64,000 nucleotides of DNA from Pollutimonas thiosulfatoxidans (lineage in GTDB: Bacteria > Pseudomonadota > Gammaproteobacteria > Burkholderiales > Burkholderiaceae_B): NCBI RefSeq assembly GCF_004022565.1, contig NZ_CP022987.1:2418001-2482000 (forward strand). The letters run 5' to 3'. How positions within the stretch are numbered: position 1 is the first letter of the stretch; every line of letters starts with the position of its first letter. Under the pieces are notes generated by a model. That model was not told where the DNA came from. It saw only the letters and a list, made by a program, of their open reading frames with translations, and ran no database searches. This document shows positions 43,023-52,705 of this stretch, piece after piece. A program made the position numbers and the translations under genes.

Positions 43023-46000
43023 TCATACTCGGAAGAGAGGTCGTGATGAAGGGAGAAAGGCTTGCCGTAAGCCGCCGGCGACGATCAGCAGCAACATGAG
43101 GGCGAGCACCCAGTGCTGGCGTGAATCGTCGTGTACGGGCGGCTCAACGGCTTCGAGCACCTGGCCCTGCACGCTTTCCAGGGCTGGCTGTACGTCGGTG
43201 GGGGCCGCAGGCGTGTCCTGCCCGGACGCCGTACTACCGGCTTCTACTGCGGGTAGCGCAGACAGCCCGAAGTCTTCCAATTCTTGCCAACGCTTCGCCA
43301 GGGCTTGGCGGGTGTCTTTCGACGCATTCCAGTAACCCTTGCGGATGGCTTCAGCCATGCGTTCCAGTATCTGCGCCTGCGCGGTGGGGTTATGCTGCTC
43401 GAACCACTCACGGGTGCCGAGATCACGGGTGTCATGAATATAGGTGTCGAACAGCGCCTGCCACTGATCGTCGCGCACCGTGGAAGCGTCCAGGGCCTGC
43501 CAGCCGAACAGATTGTTGGTGACGTTGAGCACTTCCAGCGTACCGGCGTAGCCTTCCGCCTTCATGGCGCTGATCCACTGCGGGTTGAGATACCGCACGC
43601 GCATCTCATCAGCGAGAAAGCGCGCCAGCCCGGTGGTGCGCACTTCGCGGCTGCGCAGGTCGGAGATCAGCAGCTGCGGCGCTTGGCCGTCGAGATGGCG
43701 GACGGCCGCCGACAATCCACCCAAAAACTCAAACGGATGGTCGGTGGACAACACACCATGCAGGTTCGAGGAGCGCGACATGACCGCCGCCTGCGTGCCT
43801 CGCAACTGTTCAGCCAGCAGATTGACCTGGGCGGAATCTGGCCCCGCAGCGCGGTTGCCATAGGCGTGGCGGCTGCTGGACAGGAACTGTTCGGCCAGCA
43901 CGGCAGTGTCTTCCCATTCGGTGGAAGCCAACGCCAGCTGCGGCACGCCCGTGCCATAGCTCCCTGGCTCATTGCCGAAGATGCGATAGCGGGCGGCGTC
44001 GGCCGCATCCCCTGCCGGCATGCCTTGTTGTTCCAGGGCATCCGCAATGCGGCGGTTGTTGGCAGCGATAGGGTTATCGGGCTCATCCAGTTCGGCCAGT
44101 CGGGCAAGCGCATCGTCGAGCAGGCGCATGAAATGATCGAACTGGTCGCGATACACGCCGGTGACCTGCACCACCACATCGCTGCGCGCCCGGTCGAGTT
44201 CGGTCGCCGGGATGATTTCAAACTCCAATACGCGGCCACCGGCATCCCATATCGGGCGCAGACCCAGTGCGTGCAGAATCTGCGCTTCGGTCACGCCCAG
44301 ATGGCGGATCGCCTCGGACGACCACAGGCTGAAGGCGATTTTCTGCGGCCACGCGCCGCCATGTTCGGCACGAAAGGCCGCTACCAGTTGCGCGTAGGCC
44401 GTCGCTGCGGATTCATACGCAGCGCGGGCCGGGATCTTGTCGGCTTCGAAGGCATAGAGATTGCGCCCGCTCTCGACATCAGGATTGCGGATCGGGTCGC
44501 CGCCGCTTCCTGGCTTCACATAGCGGCCCGCCAGCCCGGCTAGCAAGGCCTCATTTTCCTGGGTGTCGCGCAGGCGCTGGTCGAGTTGCTGCGCCCGCTC
44601 GGTGAAGGCAGCCACCGCTTCGGGCAGCGAAACTGTGGCTGCAGGCGACAACATCTGCTGCACGGCCTGATATGCCGGATTGTCCGGCAGCATCGAAGCA
44701 TCGGCCACGAACAACTCTTCTTGATCGACGCCCAGCGCCGTCAGGAACGGTTCGCCCAGCTGCTGCAAAATTGTGCTGATACGCTGGCCTTCGTCTGCAC
44801 GTTGACCAAAGGTATGCAGGCCCAACGGCATGGCGCTGCGGGCAAGTTCGTGCAATTGGTCGTGCAACGCCTGCATGAAACCGGGAAAATCCTGTTCGGC
44901 CTGTTCTTCGCTCCAGCCCAGGTCGGCATGCAGATCGGCTTCGAAAGCCGCCTTGCGAATCTGCGCGGCGAGCCGCTCTCTGACCATGCCTTCATCGGCT
45001 TGCCCATGCTCGTGAATCAGGTGATGCAGATCGCGCAACTGGTCATAAAGACCGGCAGGCGCAAACGGCGGCGTCTGGTGGCTGATCGTCACCGCCCGTC
45101 CGCGCCGCTTTGCCTGAATGGCTTCACCGACGTTGTCCTGGATGTAGGGATAGAACACCGGCAGGTCGCCCACCGCCAGCCAGGGATAATCGTGGGCGGA
45201 CAGACCGCGATCCTTGCCGGGCAACCATTCCTGTGTACCGTGGGTACCCAGATGGATCAAGGCATGCACCGCTGCCTGTTTCTTCAGGTACAGATAGGCG
45301 GCCATGTAAAGATGGTCCGGCGCAGTGGCGCTGTCATGGTAGTGCTTGTGCGACCCAGGATGGCGCGGCATCTGCGGCATGATCAGCAGATTACCCAGTT
45401 GCCAGCGCGGAATCACGAAGTAGCGTATGCCGTCGATCTCGCGTACGGCCTGATGGCGTTCAGGCGGGCCGAAGTGCAGCATGTCTTGGCGACGCGCTGC
45501 CGGCAGCGCCCCCAGCCAGTCCTTGTAATCCGCCAGCGGCAGCAAACCCGCCAGATCTTCGGCCAGCAGCGCATCCAGTGATACGCTGCCATACAAGGCG
45601 CCTAGCATGCGCTGCGCCGTCGCGATGACCTGCCCTTCCGTTACGGCCTGGCCGCTGTCGTAGCCCTGATCCGCCAGTGCGCCTTGAATCGATAGAATGC
45701 TGCGCGGAATGTTCAGGTTGGACGCCCCCAGATTCTGTTCGCCAACCGGATAGTTCCAGAACATCAACCCCAGTTTCTTTTCCGCTGCAGGGGTGTGACG
45801 CAAGGCGGCGAGGCTTTTCAGCTTGCCGATCAAGGCATCGGCCTGCTCCGGCAACACGTCCTGCACACCGTCGGTACGAGCCGACAGCACGACCGGGTCA
45901 CTCAGGCCCCAGCCTTCCGGCCCCGCCAGAAATACCGCGGTCGTACGCGCCGACACGCCGCTGACAGCGGCGGGCCATTCTGCAGCCTCGCCTTCACGAA

Positions 46001-46883
46001 AGCGCAGGGTCTGCATGACCGGCACATCAAGCGTGAGAAAGTCGCGACTGCGTGCCGCGCCACTCTGCATATGCCCGAGATTGACCAGCGCATCAATCTC
46101 GCCTGAACCCAACACCCCGGCCAACCCTTCCGGCGCGGTGGCATCAAACCAGAACACCACAGGAATCAACCCCGCGGCCTCCGTACGCCCGATCAGTTCA
46201 TCCAGGTCGCGGGTCAGCATGTCGGCAACAGGGCCAGGGTGAGTCAGGAAGGCGACACGCCCCGTGGACACCATATTTTGCGAACGTCCTGCCTGCCAGT
46301 CCAGATAGTCATTCAGTCGGGTGAATATTTGCGGCGCTTGCGGATGATAGAAGCCCGTGGACGGCAGGCGGCGGGCAGGTTCCAGCAGATCGGGCGACGG
46401 CGCAGCGCCTTCATGCACACTCTTGACCAATGCGAAGAAGCGCCGGAAGCCTTCCTGGCCGCCGGCTGCGTAGTGGGTTGCCAGGAGACCGGCATAGTCC
46501 GGCACGATGCGTTCCCAGGCGGGTCTGCCGCCACCCACGGTCAGGCGGGGCCGGGCAGGATCGACCGCCGCTTGCTCCAGGCGCTGTTCCACCATGCTGC
46601 GGTCGCCGGGCCGGGGGACATCAAGCACCACCAAGGCCGCAAGGGCGACAGCCTGGCGCAAGGCTTCGGGCGTACTCTTCTCGACGTTGAGGTGACGCAG
46701 CGCCAGCCCCGAGTCGGCAGCCGGCCGCTCCAGCCGCTGGAACTTCTCGGCAGAAACAAAGTCGTTATGCAGCACCTGCACCACAGGCAAAGCAGGCTCG
46801 CCGGCCTGCACGGGATGCAAACCCAAGGTAGCGGCCAGCAGGCTGCCGCACAACAGCCACTGGTATTTCGACAGCACAGCCAT
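43023..46883 (-). CDS. CobN-like cobaltochelatase-family protein with signal peptide and C-terminal anchor
   Basis: The 1286-residue protein has the CobN/magnesium chelatase H core (for example HLGTHGTQEWLPGKDRGLSA, LFIWS-type and LWSSEAIRHLGVTEAQIL segments). Unlike cytosolic CobN it begins with a signal sequence (about 1-27, ending VQAGEP) and ends with a membrane helix (about 1258-1276), so it should face the periplasm. No cobalamin synthesis genes are near. The layout with TonB receptor, ExbB-like, DUF2149 and Zur matches zinc-responsive operons such as Pseudomonas aeruginosa PA1922-PA1925, so a role with a metal or metallophore is more likely than cobalt insertion into corrin. Confidence 0.85.
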   Translation of the reverse strand: MAVLSKYQWLLCGSLLAATLGLHPVQAGEPALPVVQVLHNDFVSAEKFQRLERPAADSGLALRHLNVEKSTPEALRQAVALAALVVLDVPRPGDRSMVEQRLEQAAVDPARPRLTVGGGRPAWERIVPDYAGLLATHYAAGGQEGFRRFFALVKSVHEGAAPSPDLLEPARRLPSTGFYHPQAPQIFTRLNDYLDWQAGRSQNMVSTGRVAFLTHPGPVADMLTRDLDELIGRTEAAGLIPVVFWFDATAPEGLAGVLGSGEIDALVNLGHMQSGAARSRDFLTLDVPVMQTLRFREGEAAEWPAAVSGVSARTTAVFLAGPEGWGLSDPVVLSARTDGVQDVLPEQADALIGKLKSLAALRHTPAAEKKLGLMFWNYPVGEQNLGASNLNIPRSILSIQGALADQGYDSGQAVTEGQVIATAQRMLGALYGSVSLDALLAEDLAGLLPLADYKDWLGALPAARRQDMLHFGPPERHQAVREIDGIRYFVIPRWQLGNLLIMPQMPRHPGSHKHYHDSATAPDHLYMAAYLYLKKQAAVHALIHLGTHGTQEWLPGKDRGLSAHDYPWLAVGDLPVFYPYIQDNVGEAIQAKRRGRAVTISHQTPPFAPAGLYDQLRDLHHLIHEHGQADEGMVRERLAAQIRKAAFEADLHADLGWSEEQAEQDFPGFMQALHDQLHELARSAMPLGLHTFGQRADEGQRISTILQQLGEPFLTALGVDQEELFVADASMLPDNPAYQAVQQMLSPAATVSLPEAVAAFTERAQQLDQRLRDTQENEALLAGLAGRYVKPGSGGDPIRNPDVESGRNLYAFEADKIPARAAYESAATAYAQLVAAFRAEHGGAWPQKIAFSLWSSEAIRHLGVTEAQILHALGLRPIWDAGGRVLEFEIIPATELDRARSDVVVQVTGVYRDQFDHFMRLLDDALARLAELDEPDNPIAANNRRIADALEQQGMPAGDAADAARYRIFGNEPGSYGTGVPQLALASTEWEDTAVLAEQFLSSSRHAYGNRAAGPDSAQVNLLAEQLRGTQAAVMSRSSNLHGVLSTDHPFEFLGGLSAAVRHLDGQAPQLLISDLRSREVRTTGLARFLADEMRVRYLNPQWISAMKAEGYAGTLEVLNVTNNLFGWQALDASTVRDDQWQALFDTYIHDTRDLGTREWFEQHNPTAQAQILERMAEAIRKGYWNASKDTRQALAKRWQELEDFGLSALPAVEAGSTASGQDTPAAPTDVQPALESVQGQVLEAVEPPVHDDSRQHWVLALMLLLIVAGGLRQAFLPSSRPLFRV

Positions 46884-47495
46884 CAGAAGCTCGCCGTCAG
46901 GCCGATGAAATAACGTCGACCTTCATCTGCCCGACCATAGATGCTCGCGTCGTCATTGGCAAGGCGCTTGTCGGTGAGGTTCTCGATACCTGCATGCAGA
47001 CTGAGGTTGCGGTGGACTTCATAATCCACATACCAGTGCAGCAACGTATAAGCGGGGCGCTCCTCCAGAATCGCCGAGCGGTACTGCTCGCCGATATATT
47101 CGACCCGAACACGGGTGCCTAGCTGCTCCGTTGGCGTCCAGCCCAGCGTGGCGTTGGCACGATAACGGGAACGGTCCGCCAGGCGTTCATCGTTGGTGAG
47201 GTCCCGCGCATCCAGATAGGTGTAGTTGGTGTCCAGTCTCCATTTACGGGAGATATTCACCCCCGCCGTCAGTTCCAGGCCCTGCAGGCGGGCGCGGGAA
47301 AGGTTCTCGTATTCCAGGCAGACCCGCCCGCGCACATCGCAGCTGGGCTGACGCACGGTTTCTACCAGATTGCGAACATCGTTGCGGAACAACATGGCGC
47401 TAGCCGACCATCGCCCTTGTTCGTAGTCCGCTCCCAGTTCGTAAGATCGATTCGTTTCCGGCGGCCCCAGGGCGCGCAGCGCCGAAGTGCCGACC
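46883..47495 (-). pseudogene. TonB-dependent receptor, C-terminal part (upstream of cobN-like)
   Basis: The fragment encodes the last 200 or so residues of a TonB-dependent receptor: PETNRSYELGADYEQG, then beta-strand repeats and the ending NLTDKRL..EGRRYFIGLTASF with terminal phenylalanine. Its 5' two thirds and promoter are missing; at about 47485-47500 it meets another receptor fragment in opposite orientation. Its stop overlaps the CobN-like start by one base, so it was the first gene of that operon. Confidence 0.85.
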
Positions 47496-48170
47496 TTTGA
47501 CGCCAACTTCTTTTCCTCGCCTATCAGTTCAAACGTAGATGCCCAGACGGCGACCACCTATGAAATCGGTACGCGCGGGCAGCGGCCAGAGAGCTGGTGG
47601 GAGCTGGCCCTGTATCGCGCCGAGATCAAGAACGAATTGCAATGCCTGACTACCGCGCCCTGGAGCCCTTGCACGGTTGTCAATGCCGACCACACCGTGC
47701 ATCAAGGGATCGAAGCAGGCGCTGGTTTCGTCTTTCTGAGCTCGGGCATCGTTCCTGGAGACCGTTTCTGGTTTAACGCCTCGTACACCTACAACGACTT
47801 CTTTTTCGACAATGACTCCCGCTACGGCAATAACCGCTTGCCTGGCGTACCGCCGCAGCACCTGCGCGCTGAAGTGCTCTACAAGTATCCTAGCGGGTTC
47901 TACGCGGGCCCGAATGTCGAATGGATGCCGAAATCTTACTTCGCCGACAACGCCAATCAGGTGAAAGTGGATTCCTATGCCTTGCTGAACCTAAGGGTTG
48001 GATATAGCGCGCCCGACTCGAAGACGTCCTTCTATCTGGAGGGGCGCAACCTCCTGGACAAGCGTTACATCGCCAACGTTGCGATAGCCGGAACGGCAGA
48101 TGCCTCGTCGGCGATCTTCAATCTTGGCACCGGTATCGCGGTCTATGGCGGGGTACAGCTCAAATGGTAA
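47490..48170 (+). pseudogene. TonB-dependent receptor, C-terminal part (second, opposite strand)
   Basis: The plus-strand frame encodes the C-terminal 225 residues of a different receptor: QTATTYEIGTRGQRPE, NASYTYNDFFFDNDSRYG, EGRNLLDKRYIANVAI and the terminal VYGGVQLKW. It lacks its signal peptide, plug and most of the barrel. Together with the previous fragment it marks an inversion or deletion break point between two receptor genes. Confidence 0.85.
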
Positions 48171-48226
48171 GGAACGATCAACGGGTGCCCGGATGAGTTT
48201 CTTTCGAAGTCGGCGGCATTTTCAGC

Positions 48227-49255
48227 TTAGATTGATATTTCTGCCCGAACAATTTCCGCTCCGGCCGTAAGAGCCTGGAGCTTCGCTCTTGCCACGGCAC
48301 GAGACAACGGCGCCATGCCGCAGTTGGTGCAAGGATACAGCTTGTCAGCGTCCACAAACTGAAGCGCCTTTCGTAGGGTGGCAGCGACTTCCTCAGGCGT
48401 TTCAATGGTTTTGCTAGCGACGTCGATGGCGCCTACCATCACCTTTTTGCCACGTATGAGTTCAAGTAAATCAATCGGCACATGCGAGTTATGGCATTCT
48501 AGAGAAATGATGTCGATATTGGACTTCTTCAGCTTCGGGAATGACTCTTCGTACTGGCGCCACTCCGACCCAAGCGTCTTCTTCCAATCGGTGTTGGCCT
48601 TGATGCCGTATCCGTAGCAAATGTGCACGGCAGTCTCGCACTGAAGCCCTTCAATCGCCCTTTCCAAGGCTGCCACGCCCCAATCATTCATATCATCGAA
48701 GAACACATTGAAGGCGGGCTCATCAAACTGGATGATGTCGACGCCCGCTGCCTCCAGCTCCCTGGCCTCCTGATTCAGAATCTTGGCAAATTCCCAGGCG
48801 AGCTTTTCGCGGCTTTTGTAATGGTTGTCGTACAGCGTGTCTATCATCGTCATGGGGCCTGGCAGTGCCCACTTGATCGGTTGCGTCGTGTGACGGCGCA
48901 AGAACTTCGCGTCTTCGACGAAGACCGGCTTTGACCTGCTTACCGCACCCACGACTGTCGGCACACTTGCATCGTAGCGATCCCGAATCTTGACGACTTC
49001 ACGCTTTTCAAAATCGACGCCGTTCAAATGCTCTATGAAGGTGGTCACAAAATGCTGGCGAGTCTGTTCCCCGTCGCTGACGATGTCGATACCGGCCTGT
49101 TGCTGTTCCTTTAGTGCCAGCAGCAGCGCGTCCTGCTTTCCCTCGATCAGCGCGTCTCCCTCCAGCTTCCAGGGCGACCAGAGCTTTTCGGGCTCAGCCA
49201 ACCAGGACGGTTTAGGCATGCTGCCTGCTGTGGATGTGGGTAATATTTTTTCCAT
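48227..49255 (-). CDS. Core methionine synthase, cobalamin-independent (MetE C-terminal-type)
   Basis: The 342-residue protein is the single-barrel form of MetE with the zinc site residues H in VHICYGYG, E in SLECHNSH and C in PCTNCGM. Such short forms transfer methyl groups to homocysteine from donors other than polyglutamylated folate. ATG 49255 (MEKILPTSTAG) is the family-like start. The gene follows DUF1852 and FMN reductase genes, a constellation found in many proteobacteria for a corrinoid-free methionine synthesis system. Confidence 0.9.
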   Translation of the reverse strand: MEKILPTSTAGSMPKPSWLAEPEKLWSPWKLEGDALIEGKQDALLLALKEQQQAGIDIVSDGEQTRQHFVTTFIEHLNGVDFEKREVVKIRDRYDASVPTVVGAVSRSKPVFVEDAKFLRRHTTQPIKWALPGPMTMIDTLYDNHYKSREKLAWEFAKILNQEARELEAAGVDIIQFDEPAFNVFFDDMNDWGVAALERAIEGLQCETAVHICYGYGIKANTDWKKTLGSEWRQYEESFPKLKKSNIDIISLECHNSHVPIDLLELIRGKKVMVGAIDVASKTIETPEEVAATLRKALQFVDADKLYPCTNCGMAPLSRAVARAKLQALTAGAEIVRAEISI

Positions 49256-49281
49256 GATTTTTTCTCGTATGTCGTAGATGA

Positions 49282-50264
49282 TTAAAGTGCGTAGTCGGCG
49301 ACCCATTGCTCAAGGAAGTCGCGGCGAGGGCTGATGAACTCCGCTTCTGCGTATTGCCCTTGCTTCACCGCCAAATGATCGCGCTCTTCCCGGTCATAGA
49401 TGATTTTTGTATATGAGCAGTCCTGGTTGTCCAGGCTGGGTTTAAAGACGCTGCCGGCCGTCGAGTTGGCGTTGTAGATTTCAGGGCGGTATATCTTCTG
49501 GAAGGCTTCCATGGTGCTGATGGTCGCTATCAGTTCCAGATTGCTGTAATCGTTCAACAGATCACCCATGAAGTAGAAAGCATAGGGAGCCACGCTGCCA
49601 GGCGGCATAAAGTACAGTACCCGCATGCCCATTCTCCCGAAATACTGATCGGTCAATGACGCTTCGCTTTGCCGATATTCCATCCCTAATACGGGGTGCC
49701 GGTTCTCTGTCCGGTAATAGGTCTTGCTACTGGAAACGCTCAGACAAATAACTGGCAGTTTGCGGAAGTGCTTTCTGTAGGCTTCCGAGTTCAGGAATTG
49801 CTGGAACAACTTTCCATGCAAATCTCCGAAGTCATCAGGAACCTCGAAAATAGGCTTATCTTTATTGTGTTCCCGTAGCAGAACGCTGAAATCATAATCA
49901 CGCACATATGAAGAGAAATTATTCCCTACTATCCCCTCTGTGCGCTCTCCGGTTTTCTTGTCAAGAATATTCGGTCTTAGCACTTCCATCAGCCGGAACG
50001 CACCGCCATTCCTGTCGGCACCAAGGCTCATTTCCACAGAGATGATTTCCAACTGAACACCGTAGCGATCACCGGTGGGGTTATCCCAGTGCGCCAGGCT
50101 ATTAAAGCGGTTATCAATCATCTTCAAGGTGTTTCGCAGATTCTCCTGGCGGTTCTCCCCCTGGCCAGATTCGCAAAATTTGTCGTAAGACGGGTCGCAT
50201 CTGCTGGACGATAATTCTCATCAAAGGCAATGCTGTGAACGGTATAAAGGAATTCTGTTTCCAT
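49282..50264 (-). pseudogene. DUF1852 protein, frameshifted near the N-terminus
   Basis: From ATG 50264 the first 34 codons (METEFLYTVHSIAFDENYRPAD...) match the family start, then the frame stops. A second frame supplies KMIDNRFNSLAHWDNPTGDRY to the end. The shift lies in a run of five G (C at 50157-50161 on the plus strand); six would restore LARGENRQENLRNTLKMIDN. The complete protein would be 327 residues, normal for the family. DUF1852 proteins are partners of core MetE; their reaction is not established. The rest of the frame is intact, so a sequencing error is possible. Confidence 0.87.
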
Positions 50265-50314
50265 TTGCTGTGGTGTCCTGAATCTTAACAATCAATAAAT
50301 CTAGCTCGGTACCT

Positions 50315-50929
50315 TCACGCAGCGCTCGCGTGGACGCAAGCCAGATCATCCAGTGGGCGGTTGCCAGACACGTTTGGTGGCGTGAATTCCAAGAAGGGCA
50401 AGGCGCGTTGAACTGCCAGTGCTGCATGCTGAATCACCGCCCGATCCTGTAGCCGTCCGTTTTCAAAGTCCTTGTCTGTGGCATAAACCCCAATGGGGAG
50501 CGTGCGTGCCTGGAAAAAACTGAAAAGTGGCCGTAGCTGGTGATCAATCATCAATGCATGACGCTCACTGCCTCCCGTCGCGGCCAACAACACTGGCTTG
50601 TCGATCAAAGCATCCTGGTGAACGAAGTCAAAAAAGTGCTTGAACAACCCGGTGTACGAGCCCCTGTAGACTGGTGTAGCCACCACCAGCACGTCAGCCC
50701 GTTCAACCGCTGTGAGCGCAGCCTCCACGGCATCGGGCAATTGGGATCGGCTGACCGCGCTGGCAAATTGCGGCGTGAGCCTGCCCAATTCGATCAAGTG
50801 CTGTTCGACGTGAACCTGGTCAGCAATCAGTTCCAGAAGGCGCTTTGTCAAGGCTGCTGCCTTTGAAGTGGGGTGCAATCCACCTGAAACCCCGACTAAG
50901 CGAAGTGGGCGTGTGATGTTGTCTTTCAT
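50315..50929 (-). CDS. NADPH-dependent FMN reductase (MsuE-like)
   Basis: The 204-residue flavodoxin-fold protein begins LVGVSGGLHPTSKAAALTK (FMN phosphate loop, about 11-29) and contains VVATPVYRGSYTGLFKHFFDF, the flavin-contact region of MsuE/SsuE reductases. It supplies reduced FMN to a partner enzyme. Its place upstream of DUF1852 and the MetE-like gene suggests it serves that system. Start 50929 is chosen over an upstream start because the extension lacks family similarity. Confidence 0.9.
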   Translation of the reverse strand: MKDNITRPLRLVGVSGGLHPTSKAAALTKRLLELIADQVHVEQHLIELGRLTPQFASAVSRSQLPDAVEAALTAVERADVLVVATPVYRGSYTGLFKHFFDFVHQDALIDKPVLLAATGGSERHALMIDHQLRPLFSFFQARTLPIGVYATDKDFENGRLQDRAVIQHAALAVQRALPFLEFTPPNVSGNRPLDDLACVHASAA

Positions 50930-51103
50930 GAAGTGGTCTTTGCGGCGCTTGATGGGCCAGCGCTCACCCTGTTTTCCTGGGCGGCTCGAGAGTTTTTTGG
51001 TGAACAACGGATGCTAACCGCGAGCAATACATGAAGTAAAATGGTATTATTTCATGGTTATATGAAATATCATCATCAATAACGCTCGAGCGCTTCCCAC
51101 CAC

Positions 51104-52009
51104 CTATTCAGAGACCGGCATTTCGACAGTCATCGACCGGGCGACGTCTATGAACGCCTTCAGATATTCTGGTTCGTGATCTGAGCCACGGCGGCCCAGA
51201 TGAATCTGCTTGTGTATGCCGCGCTTGCCCAGGCTCACCGGCACGATGTTCACACGTTTTGCGTACTCCAGCACCAGCCATCGGGGTAGGGCTGCCACAC
51301 CGCGGCCTGCCCCCACCATCTCCAGCATGATATCGGTGCTTTCCAACGTCTTGTGACGGCGCGGCATCACGCCTGCTGGCAGCAGGAATTGGCTGTACAC
51401 ATCCAACCGGGCCGGCTCGACCGGATAGGTGATCAGCGTCTCTGGAACGAGATCAGCGGGCAGCACATGGCGTTGCGTCGCAAGCGCATGCCCGCGCCCC
51501 ACCACCAGCACCTGTTCATAGTCGAAGACGGGCAGATAGCTGACGCCAGGAGTGAGCAATGGGTCGGGCGTGACGATGAGATCAATTTCATGATTGAAGA
51601 GCGCCCCCATGCTGCCGAAGCTAAACTTCTGCTTCACGTCGATATCGACATCCGGCCAGTCTCCCAGATAGCGTGACACTACTTTCAATAGCCACTCATA
51701 GCAGGGGTGGCATTCCATGCCTATGCGCAAGGTGCCGCGTTCGCCTTCCGCATACTGCTTCAGGAAGGCTTCGGCGGTCTCGAATTGCGGAAGCAGGCGT
51801 TGCGCCATGGCCAGCAGATATTCCCCCGCCTGCGTGAGCCGCAAGGAACGGCCCTCCCGCAGCCAGAGCGGCACACCAAAAAGCCGTTCGAGCTTGGCGA
51901 TCGTGTGGCTCAACGCAGACTGCGTCAGGTGAAGCGATTCGGCAGCGGCCGTGACGGTACCGTGCTTTTCAACCGCCCGCAGAACTTCAAGATGAGATCG
52001 CTCTAGCAT
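51104..52009 (-). CDS. LysR-family regulator, MetR-like
   Basis: The 301-residue protein has an N-terminal winged helix (SHLEVLRAVEKHGTVTAAAESLHLTQSALSHTIAKLE, cited in part) and a LysR substrate domain with GMECHPCYEWLL, the MetR-type homocysteine-sensing motif. It lies upstream of and on the same strand as the FMN reductase-DUF1852-MetE genes, so it very likely activates them. A longer frame upstream overlaps the PfpI gene and is not used. Confidence 0.9.
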   Translation of the reverse strand: MLERSHLEVLRAVEKHGTVTAAAESLHLTQSALSHTIAKLERLFGVPLWLREGRSLRLTQAGEYLLAMAQRLLPQFETAEAFLKQYAEGERGTLRIGMECHPCYEWLLKVVSRYLGDWPDVDIDVKQKFSFGSMGALFNHEIDLIVTPDPLLTPGVSYLPVFDYEQVLVVGRGHALATQRHVLPADLVPETLITYPVEPARLDVYSQFLLPAGVMPRRHKTLESTDIMLEMVGAGRGVAALPRWLVLEYAKRVNIVPVSLGKRGIHKQIHLGRRGSDHEPEYLKAFIDVARSMTVEMPVSE

Positions 52010-52022
52010 TGTGAACAGCGTG

Positions 52023-52601
52023 CTAGGGCTCGATCCTGGTGCCCAGCACCTTAAGGAACTGCGCCATCCACGCCGGATGCGCCGGCCAGGCCGGTGCCGT
52101 GACGAGGTTGCCGTCGGTATGGGCCGCATCGATGGCGATCTCGGCGTAGGTGCCCCCGGCAAGCCGCACTTCGGGCGCGCAGGCCGGATACGCCGAGCAG
52201 GTACGGCCTTTAAGTATGCCGGCCGCCGCCAGAATCTGCGCGCCATGGCAGACCGCTGCAATAGGCTTACCCTCGTCGTTGAAGTGACGCACGATGTCCA
52301 GCACACGATCGTTCATGCGCAAGTATTCCGGTGCGCGACCGCCCGGAATTACCAAACCGTCATAGTCGGCCGGGTTCACCGCGTCGAAATCGTGGTTAAG
52401 AGTGAATCGATGACCCGGCTTCTCGCTATAGGTCTGATCGCCTTCAAAATCGTGTATGGCAGTGATCACCGAATCGCCCGACTTCTTGTCGGGGCAGACA
52501 GCATGCACGATATGGCCGATTGTCAGCAAGACCTGGAACGGAACCATGGTCTCGTAGTCTTCTGCGTAATCTCCCACCAACATCAATAGCTTCTTGGCCA
52601 T
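52023..52601 (-). CDS. DJ-1/PfpI family protein
   Basis: The 192-residue protein has the DJ-1/PfpI fold with the nucleophile cysteine in AAVCHGAQIL (about 117) and the preceding glutamate in GDYAEDYE (about 15). Members act as deglycases, chaperones or peptidases; the substrate cannot be read from sequence. The start 52601 has AGGAGG upstream. It lies 13 bp before the LysR gene. Confidence 0.9.
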   Translation of the reverse strand: MAKKLLMLVGDYAEDYETMVPFQVLLTIGHIVHAVCPDKKSGDSVITAIHDFEGDQTYSEKPGHRFTLNHDFDAVNPADYDGLVIPGGRAPEYLRMNDRVLDIVRHFNDEGKPIAAVCHGAQILAAAGILKGRTCSAYPACAPEVRLAGGTYAEIAIDAAHTDGNLVTAPAWPAHPAWMAQFLKVLGTRIEP

Positions 52602-52705
52602 TTGTGCCTCCTTTGGCATGTAGGTCCACTGGGTGAAGGGTCTGCGGCAAGGGGTAACTTGCCGTAGGGACGAGATTACCATTGAGGCATGGCTTATGCT
52701 TTTCC

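Noticed and set aside
43023..46883. Cobalamin synthesis gene cobN
   Set aside because: Signal peptide, membrane anchor and the Zur/ExbB/DUF2149 neighbours argue against the cytosolic enzyme; no other cob genes are present.
50265..50314. Cobalamin or SAM riboswitch before the methionine synthase cluster
   Set aside because: The gap is only 50 bases and carries none of the conserved boxes.
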